Shown here one piece after another: positions 50,477 to 57,451 of a stretch of DNA of 57,632 nt. The translations under genes and the position numbers were made by a program. The number at the start of each line of letters is the position of its first letter. Position 1 is the first letter of the stretch. The DNA comes from Lapidilactobacillus concavus DSM 17758. Lineage in GTDB: Bacteria; Bacillota; Bacilli; Lactobacillales; Lactobacillaceae. The DNA lies in the NCBI RefSeq assembly GCF_001435835.1, contig NZ_AZFX01000010.1, forward strand, positions 1-57,632, in the 5' to 3' direction. The notes under the pieces are model-generated. The model searched no databases and had not been told where the DNA came from. It saw only the letters and a program-made list of their open reading frames with translations.

Positions 50477-52153
50477 CTAAAGGGTTTGACTGATCAATAC
50501 CACACTCGACCACGCGCCCAAGTTTAATTCGCGCTTGTCAAGTTGCCACTGACCACACGCCAATGCCACTTCGCTGTTGAATATCTCTGGAAGTTGGACA
50601 AGTTGTTCATTGCGAGAAAGATTTGTGACGACGATGGCCATTTGGTGGTCAAATTCGCGCTGATACATAATGACCGCTCTCGGTGCATTCAACAATCGAA
50701 AATGACCAATCGTGAATAACGAGCTTTGTTTTAACTGCAGTAATTGACGATAATAATTGAGCACACTGTCTTGATTGTTCTCTTGATCAGCGACGTTCGT
50801 CTGCTTTTGCGTCGTACGAAGCCATGGCTGATGTGCAGAGAAGCCTTGATTAAGACTGTCATCCCATGGCATCGCTTGTCTAGCCGCCGTTTTTTTCGTC
50901 TCTGAGAGTCGTTTCAACACAGCCGTCTTTTGCTCGGGCGCGACACGTTGACTGAGTTCGGTGACGGATTGATCTTGAAAAGCTGCGAAACTAGGTAACT
51001 CTGCGCTCTTAAGGCCCAGTTCTTCGCCATAATAAATAATCGGGATCCCTTTTTGTAGATAAAGCATCGTGGCTAATGTCTTGATACTCTCACTTGCATA
51101 TTGTTCATCACCATAAACAGTTGCCATCCGCGGCAGATCATGATTACTAAAATAAAGTGTGGGTTGCGTCGTCTGCGCCAAAGTCGTCTGCCATTCCACA
51201 ATAGAAATTGGCAACTGATCCACATCTAACCTCTCTCGCGCTGGTAGGTCGACAGACAACGACTCGTCCGATTCCGGGCGTACCGTTTTTGGCAAGTTTC
51301 GAAAACTGACAATCGCGTCGCACAGAGCATCGCCATCCATTTCACGTGTGTACAATGCCGCAAGGTTAGGACCTGCAGAGGCACCCTCACCAAGTATGAA
51401 TAAATCCGGATTGATCTTGCGTAACTCGTGGATGAATTCCTGTAAATAAGTCACGACATTCGGCAGATTCGCAAACATTGGCTCAGCGACCACTGGGTCA
51501 TTCGAAGTCGTTGGATAATCTTGCGTCAATGGCCCTTTAGCGATATGAATGAACGCGTCTAAGCGCAAACCATCGATGCCCTTTTCTACCCAGAATTTAG
51601 CGACATCAATCATTGCTACGCGAACTTCTGGATTCTTCCAATTTAGATCAGGCATATGTTTATCAAATAAGTGAAAATAATAAGATCCGTGCTCTTGAGG
51701 ATGCTCTTCCCACACTGAACCACCGAAGAAGGAGCCCCAGTTATTAGGTGGTAACCCGTTTTCGGTTTTCTCCCAAATATAGTAATCGCGAAATAAGCTC
51801 TTCGGGTTTTTCAAGGCATCTTGAAACCAAGGATGTTGATCAGACGTGTGGTTCAAAACGAAATCCATCAGAATGTGAAGACCCAGTTGGTGCGCCTTCT
51901 GAATCAATTCCGTCATCGTTGCCATATCGCCAAACTTGGGATCGATCGTATAATAATTGGAAACATCGTAGCCATTATCGACCTGTGGTGATGTTAACAC
52001 CGGGTTCAGCCAAATCGTATTCGCGCCAAGCGATTTGATATAGTCCAGGCGCTGAATCAAACCACGTAAGTCACCAATACCATCATGGTCACTGTCTTGA
52101 AAACTCCGTGGGTAGACCTGATAGACAATGGCCTGATCATACCACTCTGTCAT
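50477..52153 (-). CDS. GH13 alpha-glucosidase / oligo-1,6-glucosidase
   Basis: A 558-residue cytosolic GH13_31-type enzyme starting TEWYDQAIVYQVYPRSFQD. Catalytic regions: MDFVLNHTSD (I), GLRLDAFIH (II), LFILGEGAS (III, acid Glu), YFSNHDLPR (IV). Exact linkage preference (alpha-1,4 or alpha-1,6) is not decided by what I can see. Monocistronic: own promoter, operator and terminator. Confidence 0.9.
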   Translation of the reverse strand: MTEWYDQAIVYQVYPRSFQDSDHDGIGDLRGLIQRLDYIKSLGANTIWLNPVLTSPQVDNGYDVSNYYTIDPKFGDMATMTELIQKAHQLGLHILMDFVLNHTSDQHPWFQDALKNPKSLFRDYYIWEKTENGLPPNNWGSFFGGSVWEEHPQEHGSYYFHLFDKHMPDLNWKNPEVRVAMIDVAKFWVEKGIDGLRLDAFIHIAKGPLTQDYPTTSNDPVVAEPMFANLPNVVTYLQEFIHELRKINPDLFILGEGASAGPNLAALYTREMDGDALCDAIVSFRNLPKTVRPESDESLSVDLPARERLDVDQLPISIVEWQTTLAQTTQPTLYFSNHDLPRMATVYGDEQYASESIKTLATMLYLQKGIPIIYYGEELGLKSAELPSFAAFQDQSVTELSQRVAPEQKTAVLKRLSETKKTAARQAMPWDDSLNQGFSAHQPWLRTTQKQTNVADQENNQDSVLNYYRQLLQLKQSSLFTIGHFRLLNAPRAVIMYQREFDHQMAIVVTNLSRNEQLVQLPEIFNSEVALACGQWQLDKRELNLGAWSSVVLISQTL

Positions 52154-52235
52154 AATATTTCATCCCTTCATGTTCACGTTCCTCGCAAAACTAAACTTGC
52201 CAGTTAAAGCAATCGATTAGTTTGCCTCATGGTCT

Positions 52236-52264
52236 ATCTTAGAAAAACGGTTACAGAACAGCAA
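52236..52264 (-). promoter_or_regulatory. promoter of the alpha-glucosidase gene
   Basis: Minus strand TTGCTG (52259-52264), 17-bp spacer, TAAGAT (52236-52241). A partial cre-like TGTAACCGTTTT lies within the spacer. Confidence 0.65.
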
Positions 52265-52277
52265 GAGGTATTGGCGA

Positions 52278-52291
52278 TGTTATCGGTAACA
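52278..52291. promoter_or_regulatory. MalR operator upstream of the alpha-glucosidase gene
   Basis: Palindrome TGTTATCGGTAACA, the reverse complement of the malE site, 13 bp upstream of the -35 box. Confidence 0.75.
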
Positions 52292-52337
52292 AGTTCATTC
52301 CTGCTGCATTTACCCTCACCACGCCCTTGCACAACGC

Positions 52338-52440
52338 AAAAAAATACCCATCGAGATCAGTGATTGTAGTGACCCCCAAATGTTAGACCAAAAATCTAAC
52401 TTCTGGAGGTCGGTACAGATCTCAATGAGACATTTTTTCG
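52338..52440. repeat. large imperfect inverted repeat, IS3-end-like; terminator of malR
   Basis: About 100 nt fold into one hairpin with an A-run at the left and a T-run at the right. Its centre joins TGTAGTGACCCCCAAATGTT and a diverged inverted copy (TGTACCGACCTCCAGAAGTT on the minus strand) across a 7-nt loop, and GAGATC/GATCTC lie outside. The arms resemble terminal repeats of IS3-family elements; there is no transposase. It stands just after malR and probably terminates it. Confidence 0.55.
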
Positions 52441-52493
52441 GTTGGAAGCTAAAATTGTGCCTCTACTGACACCCTTCTCAACTTAATCCTCAG

Positions 52494-53495
52494 CTAATTT
52501 AGATGATAGTTGCGTGTTGTCTGTCTTCTGATCAGCTCTGGCGAAAAAACAACTTCAATTCGGTTCGTCCGGTTGGGATGGTGATCTTCGTCCAATGGTA
52601 GCGCCCAAGTGATCTTCTTCAAGAGTAATTCGGCGATTTTGCTTCCCATTTCCATAACCGGTTGCTTGACAGTCGTCAGCTTAGGCTCGGAAATCTGATC
52701 AAGAAAAACACCGTCGAAGCCCGTGATCCCAAACTCCTCTGGAATCTGTCCATTCATATGTTGAATGCCACGCTCAACACCAATCGCTAGACGATCACTG
52801 GAGCAAATAAAACAAGTATTCTTCTCAAAAGATTGCCAATGTTCCTGGATATAATTCTGAGATTGTGAGGAATGATTGCTAAAACGGACGATTTGCGGTT
52901 CACGTCCGGCTTTTTGCATCGTATCCATATAACCACGCTCACGTGAATATTCAAATGACTCCTTCAGATCGATTCCAAAGAAGATAATATGTTCGTAACC
53001 GTCGTTAATGGCAGCACTGGTCGCCAAAAAAGTCCCATATTTATTATCCGAATCCACAAAGTCATATTGATGCCGATTTTCGCCAAAGAGAATCGTTGGC
53101 CGGTTCAATTCATTGATCCATTCAAAGTCATCTCGTCGTGCACCAGTGATGATATAACCATCACAGTCACCAATGCCGGCATTTTTCTGAGTCACGACTT
53201 GCAGCGCATACTGATGACTATTGAGGAATTGGGCAACACCCATCAACAACGTCGCGTAATAGGGTTCAACCGTATCGACTTTCTCAAGAATGATCAGTTT
53301 AATAATACGAGTGGTATTTGCGGCTAAGGCTTTGGCCGCAAAATTTGGTTGATAATTCAGCTCCTTCATTGCTTTAAAGACGAGCTGCTTCAATTCATCT
53401 GTCACTTGTTCAGGATGATTGATCACACGCGAGGCCGTCATTTTAGACACGTTAGCCAGCTTGGCCACATCATTCAATGTTACGATTAAGCCCAC
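52494..53495 (-). CDS. malR: LacI-family maltose regulator (MalR)
   Basis: A 333-residue regulator with the LacI helix-turn-helix TLNDVAKLANVSKMTASRV at the N-terminus and a periplasmic-binding-type sensor domain. Placement beside the maltodextrin genes, and two identical palindromes before malE and the alpha-glucosidase gene, support a maltose role. The start is uncertain: GTG at 53495 overlaps GAGAGG, and TTG at 53477 lies 18 nt after it. Confidence 0.85.
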   Translation of the reverse strand: MGLIVTLNDVAKLANVSKMTASRVINHPEQVTDELKQLVFKAMKELNYQPNFAAKALAANTTRIIKLIILEKVDTVEPYYATLLMGVAQFLNSHQYALQVVTQKNAGIGDCDGYIITGARRDDFEWINELNRPTILFGENRHQYDFVDSDNKYGTFLATSAAINDGYEHIIFFGIDLKESFEYSRERGYMDTMQKAGREPQIVRFSNHSSQSQNYIQEHWQSFEKNTCFICSSDRLAIGVERGIQHMNGQIPEEFGITGFDGVFLDQISEPKLTTVKQPVMEMGSKIAELLLKKITWALPLDEDHHPNRTNRIEVVFSPELIRRQTTRNYHLN

Positions 53496-53564
53496 CCTCT
53501 CTTACTCGAAACGATCAACAGTTACAAAAATCACACATCGAGCTTCAATCCTTTATCTAGTTCA

Positions 53565-53593
53565 ATTATATAAGTTACCCAGAAGTTTAACAA
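53565..53593 (-). promoter_or_regulatory. malR promoter
   Basis: Minus strand TTGTTA (53588-53593), 17-bp spacer, TATAAT (53565-53570). No copy of the TGTTA-N4-TAACA palindrome is seen here. Confidence 0.7.
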
Positions 53594-53648
53594 GCGAGAT
53601 CCAATTAGAAAACGACGACGCCTGAATCGACAAACACGACGACCGGAC

Positions 53649-53691
53649 AAAAAAGGTCAATACTGAATCGGTTTTCGATTCAATATTGACC
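53649..53691 (-). terminator. terminator of the envelope-stress operon
   Basis: GGTCAATA-TGAATCG pairs with CGATTCA-TATTGACC and is followed by six Ts on the minus strand, 9 nt after the TVP38-like gene. Confidence 0.85.
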
Positions 53692-53699
53692 ATAACTGA

Positions 53700-54296
53700 T
53701 TATTTAAACCATTGAAGCAACCATTGACTGCCATACAACAGAATGAAGCTATAGGCGGCAATCGTAAATGGTTTTAAAAAGATGATAATCGCACTAAACT
53801 TCTGCCAAGACATCTTCGTTAAACCAGCCATCAACACTAACACGTCATCTGGTGCAACCGGAAAGAAAATCGCAGCGGCGAAAAACCAATCAAAAGCCTT
53901 TTGATTTTTCGTTCGATCAATGTAGCGGTTATAAACTTTTTTAGGAATCACGTGTAAGATAAAGCTTTTACCATAATAGCGTGCCAAGAAAAAGTTGATA
54001 AACGAACCAGTGACGATGCCAATGTAATTATAGACGAATCCCCACAGTGGCCCGAAGAGAACCACGCCGACCGCGGTACTGATTCCACCAGGAATAATTG
54101 GGATCACGACTTGCACGATTTGGATCACAATGAAAATGAGTGGCCCCAGTAGCTGAAGATGTGCCACATAACTTTGCATTGCCGTTTGACTGCTGAACAA
54201 TCCCATCTGCCACCAATAAATCGTCAGGCTAATGATTGCAAGCAATGAAACTAGTGAAGAAATATTAATCAATTTTCGACTTGCCTGCGTGCTCAA
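53700..54296 (-). CDS. TVP38/TMEM64 (DedA-like) family membrane protein
   Basis: A 198-residue protein with about five hydrophobic segments. The family core PIIPGGISTAVGVVLFGPLWGF (about residues 67-88) and FFPVAPDDVLVLMAGLTKM are visible. Relatives include lipid scramblases. TTG at 54296 follows AGGAGG by 8 nt. No terminator separates it from the three stress genes upstream. Confidence 0.85.
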   Translation of the reverse strand: MSTQASRKLINISSLVSLLAIISLTIYWWQMGLFSSQTAMQSYVAHLQLLGPLIFIVIQIVQVVIPIIPGGISTAVGVVLFGPLWGFVYNYIGIVTGSFINFFLARYYGKSFILHVIPKKVYNRYIDRTKNQKAFDWFFAAAIFFPVAPDDVLVLMAGLTKMSWQKFSAIIIFLKPFTIAAYSFILLYGSQWLLQWFK

Positions 54297-54375
54297 ATCC
54301 TGATCCTCCTATTCGTGGCGTAAATCTTTCTCGATGAGAGGTATTGCTAAGTTTCGACTAACGAAACCGTTCAGC

Positions 54376-54702
54376 TTAGAAATCACTCCACTCATCTTGG
54401 TCATCCTGATCACTCATTCGTTGGTGATCTTTCACGTCCTCTTCTTTGACATCATAGATTTCCTTACGGGCATGTTGCGAATATGATGATGTGGGACGAT
54501 ATGTCGAATGAGTCGTCCAATCATGATCATGACGATCCGAACGACGAGTGAAAAAATTGACCAACAACGCAATCAGAATCACGGGCAACAAAAACTTTAA
54601 TAATCCAAAGACGAGCCCAATCGCGCCAACTACCAATGCAAAAAGAATGAGTAGCAACATTGGAATGAATAATAAGAATACAATAAACGGCAATTCAAAC
54701 AC
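54376..54702 (-). CDS. small membrane protein with acidic tail, PspC-linked
   Basis: A 108-residue protein: two hydrophobic stretches fill residues 1-50, then a charged cytosolic-type tail. The tail ends DHQRMSDQDDQDEWSDF, close to the end of the neighbouring PspC (DHQR...DDNWSNF). I do not recognise the family. It is 22 nt after pspC in the same operon. Confidence 0.75.
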   Translation of the reverse strand: MFELPFIVFLLFIPMLLLILFALVVGAIGLVFGLLKFLLPVILIALLVNFFTRRSDRHDHDWTTHSTYRPTSSYSQHARKEIYDVKEEDVKDHQRMSDQDDQDEWSDF

Positions 54703-54724
54703 CTCTTAATCTTCAACAATCTAA

Positions 54725-54982
54725 TTAGAAATTGCTCCAGTTATCATCATGATGCGAGCTAGAATCACCCGTCACATCTTGACGTTGATGATCTGACGCC
54801 GGACGTTCTGGCATAACGATCCATAAGATGACATATGCCCAGAAGCCTGTAGAAGCCAGTAAGATAAGTAATGCAAAGGCAATTCTCACTAAAGTAGCAT
54901 CAATACCAAAATATTCGGCAAGCCCACCTGCAACCCCAGCAATTTTTCGATCTGTTCTTGAGCGGTATAGTCTTTTTTCCAT
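54725..54982 (-). CDS. pspC: PspC-domain envelope-stress protein
   Basis: An 85-residue protein with the PspC core KRLYRSRTDRKIAGVAGGLA then one or two membrane segments and a polar tail ending DDNWSNF. ATG at 54982 lies 8 nt after GGAGG; TTG at 54997 would overlap that site. It is expected to report or respond to membrane stress with the DUF4097 protein upstream. Confidence 0.9.
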   Translation of the reverse strand: MEKRLYRSRTDRKIAGVAGGLAEYFGIDATLVRIAFALLILLASTGFWAYVILWIVMPERPASDHQRQDVTGDSSSHHDDNWSNF

Positions 54983-55021
54983 ATTCTTCTCCTCCAAAAT
55001 TGTTCCACTTAGTTAACCTAA

Positions 55022-56557
55022 TTATTGATTATCTTTCAAATAGATGATGCCAGAAGTACTACTTAAATTCAAATCGGCACCTTCTGTCTCGCCACGCTTA
55101 AAGTTAAGGCGTTTGCCAGTTGTCGTCTTCTCATCCGTGATTTCGAGATGGGACATCCGCGTCCGAACCGTTCCTAAACGTGTCTTAGCGACGCCGTGAA
55201 GATCTAGATTCTCTTGAACAGCCACTTTCACAGTGCCATGAACAGATGACACGTCTAAGCGATGTAAATCGTCGTTGTGCAAAGTCACCTTGACGTTCCC
55301 GTTGACCGTTGAAAGGTCGCCGGCACGCACCTTCGCGTTAACTGTCACATTACCATTGACTGTACTGAATAATGCCTCACGTAACTGGCTCTCATCCAAG
55401 TTGACCGAACCATTCACGCCCTCAAATTCAATCATCGTTGCGTCAATTCGGTTCAGATTTGCCTCGCCGTTAGTCGTCTTCAAGTAAACATCTTTACCCG
55501 TGAAATCTTTTATCTCAATATCACCATTGAGCAGATTCAAGGTCACGTGATCGTAGGTGCGCTTAGGCAAGAATATTTGTAGATCAGCTTGAACACGTTT
55601 GTTCGGCACCTGGAAGATGAACCGGTCTTCTGTCACTTCGATATGGCTACGTTTGAGGAATGAGCTCAATTGATCTGCTTCATCCATTTTACCGTAGAGT
55701 TTGATATTGGCTGCAACTTTGATATCATCTTGATCCCAACTACTGATCTTAACTGCACCATTCGCATTCTTAATATCCAGAATAGTTGCCGTTGCATCCT
55801 CGTAAATGAAGTCATGCTTGAAACTTGAAGAGACAATTCCCGGTACCCTGATTGTCACGTCGTTCCAATCGATATTGTCGACGACATTCTTCACGGTATT
55901 CCGAACAAAGCCGCCAATTGACGTGCCAAGGTCAGAAACCTTCTCACCTAAGTCATTAAACGTTGATGCCGTTTGATCGCGGATTTCATCAAAATGAATG
56001 CTTTCTTTGATACGATCACGCGTCAACTTACCAATTTCCTTGTTCAAATCGCTGATCTTTTGGGTCAATTCGCTTTCAGCTAACTCCAAGTTCTCGACGG
56101 TTTGTTGCAATTCAACGACACGCCCTTTTGCTTCAGTGCGCTCTTGAACCTTCTCATCAGTTAAACTATCGAGATCTTCCATCGCGTCGATTACCGTGAT
56201 ATGTTCCTGGTCACGATCAATTTGACGTTGAACAGCGGCAATCTTTGTTTGAGTCTCTGCGAGCTGATCGTTAGACGCAGCCAATTCCGTCTTTAACTCA
56301 CTCAGGCGTTGCTCAAATTTATCAAGTGCCTCATCTTCTGCGTCATCAAGATTCTGATCATCATCGAAATCCTCATCGTCATCATCTGAGTCGTGATCAG
56401 CTTGTTCATTGTTTGAGTATGTTTGGGTCGTACGATTCATCGTTGCTTCAGTTGAAGCTTCTTTCTTCTTCGCCAAATTCTCTAGTAGGACCAAACCTTC
56501 TTCAGAAGTAATGATGCCTTTTTTGACGAGTTCTAAAATTCGTTCGCGTTCATTCAT
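55022..56557 (-). CDS. DUF4097 adhesin-like protein with SHOCT-like N-terminus and coiled coil
   Basis: A 511-residue protein in four parts. Residues 1-35 are a SHOCT-like helix pair (ERILELVKKGIITSEEGLVL). About residues 60-90 are almost all Asp and Glu. Residues 90-200 are a coiled coil. The C-terminal half is a DUF4097 beta-solenoid with repeats of the type NGxVxI (e.g. TVNGNVTVNA, TVNGNVKVTL). Such proteins accompany PspC/LiaFSR stress genes. No signal peptide. ATG at 56557 follows GGAGG by 7 nt. Confidence 0.85.
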   Translation of the reverse strand: MNERERILELVKKGIITSEEGLVLLENLAKKKEASTEATMNRTTQTYSNNEQADHDSDDDDEDFDDDQNLDDAEDEALDKFEQRLSELKTELAASNDQLAETQTKIAAVQRQIDRDQEHITVIDAMEDLDSLTDEKVQERTEAKGRVVELQQTVENLELAESELTQKISDLNKEIGKLTRDRIKESIHFDEIRDQTASTFNDLGEKVSDLGTSIGGFVRNTVKNVVDNIDWNDVTIRVPGIVSSSFKHDFIYEDATATILDIKNANGAVKISSWDQDDIKVAANIKLYGKMDEADQLSSFLKRSHIEVTEDRFIFQVPNKRVQADLQIFLPKRTYDHVTLNLLNGDIEIKDFTGKDVYLKTTNGEANLNRIDATMIEFEGVNGSVNLDESQLREALFSTVNGNVTVNAKVRAGDLSTVNGNVKVTLHNDDLHRLDVSSVHGTVKVAVQENLDLHGVAKTRLGTVRTRMSHLEITDEKTTTGKRLNFKRGETEGADLNLSSTSGIIYLKDNQ

Positions 56558-56745
56558 GTTATTAACCTCCATTGGTTTTCACATCTGTTAATTACAAGAC
56601 TTATTATGAACGGTTCGAAGCAATACGTCATAGGCCTTAGGGTGGATTTTACCCTCAGACTATGGTGAGAACCTAACTCAAACTCATGACGTTTCCTTTT
56701 TTTAAATCTAAAACTCATCAAAGCGCCACGAAGTCAATTTTACCC

Positions 56746-56774
56746 TTGCTATTTTGGCAAAATTTCGCTAAACT
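56746..56774 (+). promoter_or_regulatory. promoter of the tRNA-Arg gene
   Basis: TTGCTA (56746-56751), 17-bp spacer, TAAACT (56769-56774), 11 nt before the mature tRNA. Confidence 0.6.
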
Positions 56775-56785
56775 ATTAATGTTAT

Positions 56786-56857
56786 GGGCCCTTAGTGTAA
56801 TGGATCGCACGTAAGATTCCGGTTCTTGAAATCTGGGTTCGACTCCCAGGGGGCCCA
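56786..56857 (+). tRNA. tRNA-Arg (anticodon CCG)
   Basis: All stems fold: acceptor GGGCCCT/GGGGCCC with discriminator A, D-stem GTGT/GCAC, anticodon stem TAAGA/TCTTG with loop TTCCGGT, and T-arm CTGGG-TTCGACT-CCCAG. The anticodon CCG reads CGG. CCA is not encoded. Confidence 0.93.
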
Positions 56858-56877
56858 TTATTAATTGATTAACATTT

Positions 56878-56920
56878 CCGATAGTAGACGGGTTTAACCC
56901 CCTGATGCTATCGGTTTTTT
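56878..56920 (+). terminator. terminator of the tRNA-Arg gene
   Basis: CCGATAG/CTATCGG with an inner GGG/CCC pairing, followed by six Ts. Confidence 0.85.
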
Positions 56921-56959
56921 ATTTTTCTGAAATACTATTTTATACCATAGAATAAGAAC

Positions 56960-56983
56960 ATATGGTAATCAATATGGTAATCA
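56960..56983 (+). repeat. tandem 12-mer ATATGGTAATCA
   Basis: Two adjacent exact copies of ATATGGTAATCA just past the tRNA terminator. Spaced short repeats beside a tRNA 3' end are common at integrase arm sites; this is only a suggestion. Confidence 0.6.
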
Positions 56984-57076
56984 GTGCCAGCATAAATTAA
57001 TACAGCTCTAGGCGAGGCGTGCATGTCAATATCTGAGTTAATTGGGTAGTGTCTTTTTTATTTGTTATTAAGTTAG

Positions 57077-57107
57077 TTTACATAAGCAACTCTTAGCATG
57101 ATATACT
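57077..57107 (+). promoter_or_regulatory. promoter of the par toxin mRNA (RNA I)
   Basis: TATACT (57102-57107) with TTTACA 19 bp upstream (57077-57082), predicting a start near 57114. Confidence 0.6.
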
Positions 57108-57135
57108 TTTGATTGGCAACTTGCCCCGATTGGGG

Positions 57136-57172
57136 GTGTTACCTTGAAAGATGTATTCTCTTTGGTTATCGC
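57136..57172 (+). repeat. par direct repeat a (toxin start region)
   Basis: GTGTTACCTTGAAAGAT...TTATCGC matches 57317-57347 apart from one substitution and two 3-nt gaps. Confidence 0.8.
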
Positions 57173-57233
57173 GCCAATTATTGTTGGTCTAGTACTTAAA
57201 CTAGTCGATTATTGGTTGAATAATCGCCGATAA
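57144..57233 (+). CDS. Fst/par-family type I toxin peptide
   Basis: A 29-residue hydrophobic peptide starting at TTG, containing KDVFSLVIAPIIVGLVL and ending in a charged NNRR tail. It is very similar to Fst of plasmid pAD1, a membrane-damaging toxin of post-segregational killing. A GGGGGTG site lies 5 nt before the TTG, inside a predicted hairpin (CCCC 57124-57127 with GGGG 57132-57135). The antitoxin RNA gene lies downstream on the other strand. Confidence 0.88.
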   Translation: MKDVFSLVIAPIIVGLVLKLVDYWLNNRR

Positions 57234-57295
57234 CTAAGCAGGTTGCTTCAGCCCACACGCTTGTAGTCGCATCAAGCGAAAAAAATAGCCATTCC

Positions 57296-57316
57296 CGTCG
57301 CATGGGAGTGGCTATT
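57296..57316. terminator. shared terminator of the par RNAs
   Basis: ATAGCCATTCCC / GGGAGTGGCTAT stem with a 7-nt loop and one G-U pair. A T-run follows on the minus strand; on the plus strand it is weaker. Confidence 0.7.
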
Positions 57317-57347
57317 GTGTTACCTTAAAAGATTTTCTCTTTATCGC
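57317..57347 (+). repeat. par direct repeat b (5' part of RNA II)
   Basis: GTGTTACCTTAAAAGAT...ATCGC, the second copy of repeat a, ending at the predicted RNA II start. Confidence 0.8.
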
Positions 57348-57353
57348 ATACAT

Positions 57354-57382
57354 ATTATAACACGGGTTAAAATTAACTTCAA
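57354..57382 (-). promoter_or_regulatory. promoter of the par antitoxin RNA
   Basis: Minus strand TTGAAG (57377-57382), 17-bp spacer, TATAAT (57354-57359): the best promoter in this part of the window, as expected for the antitoxin. Confidence 0.8.
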
Positions 57383-57451
57383 AATATCTAACACTATCGA
57401 CCTTTTTAATTTCTAATTAAGATTGCTATGAGTATATTGTTTCCTTTTTAC

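Larger units (their letters stand above)
57289..57347 (-). ncRNA. par antitoxin RNA (RNA II)
   Basis: Minus-strand transcript of about 60 nt predicted from the promoter at 57354-57382 to the T-run after the shared hairpin. Its 5' half is the complement of the second direct repeat and so can pair with the toxin start region. Confidence 0.75.

Noticed and set aside
52338-52440. Intact insertion sequence
   Set aside because: No room for a transposase and no open frame; only end-like arms are present.
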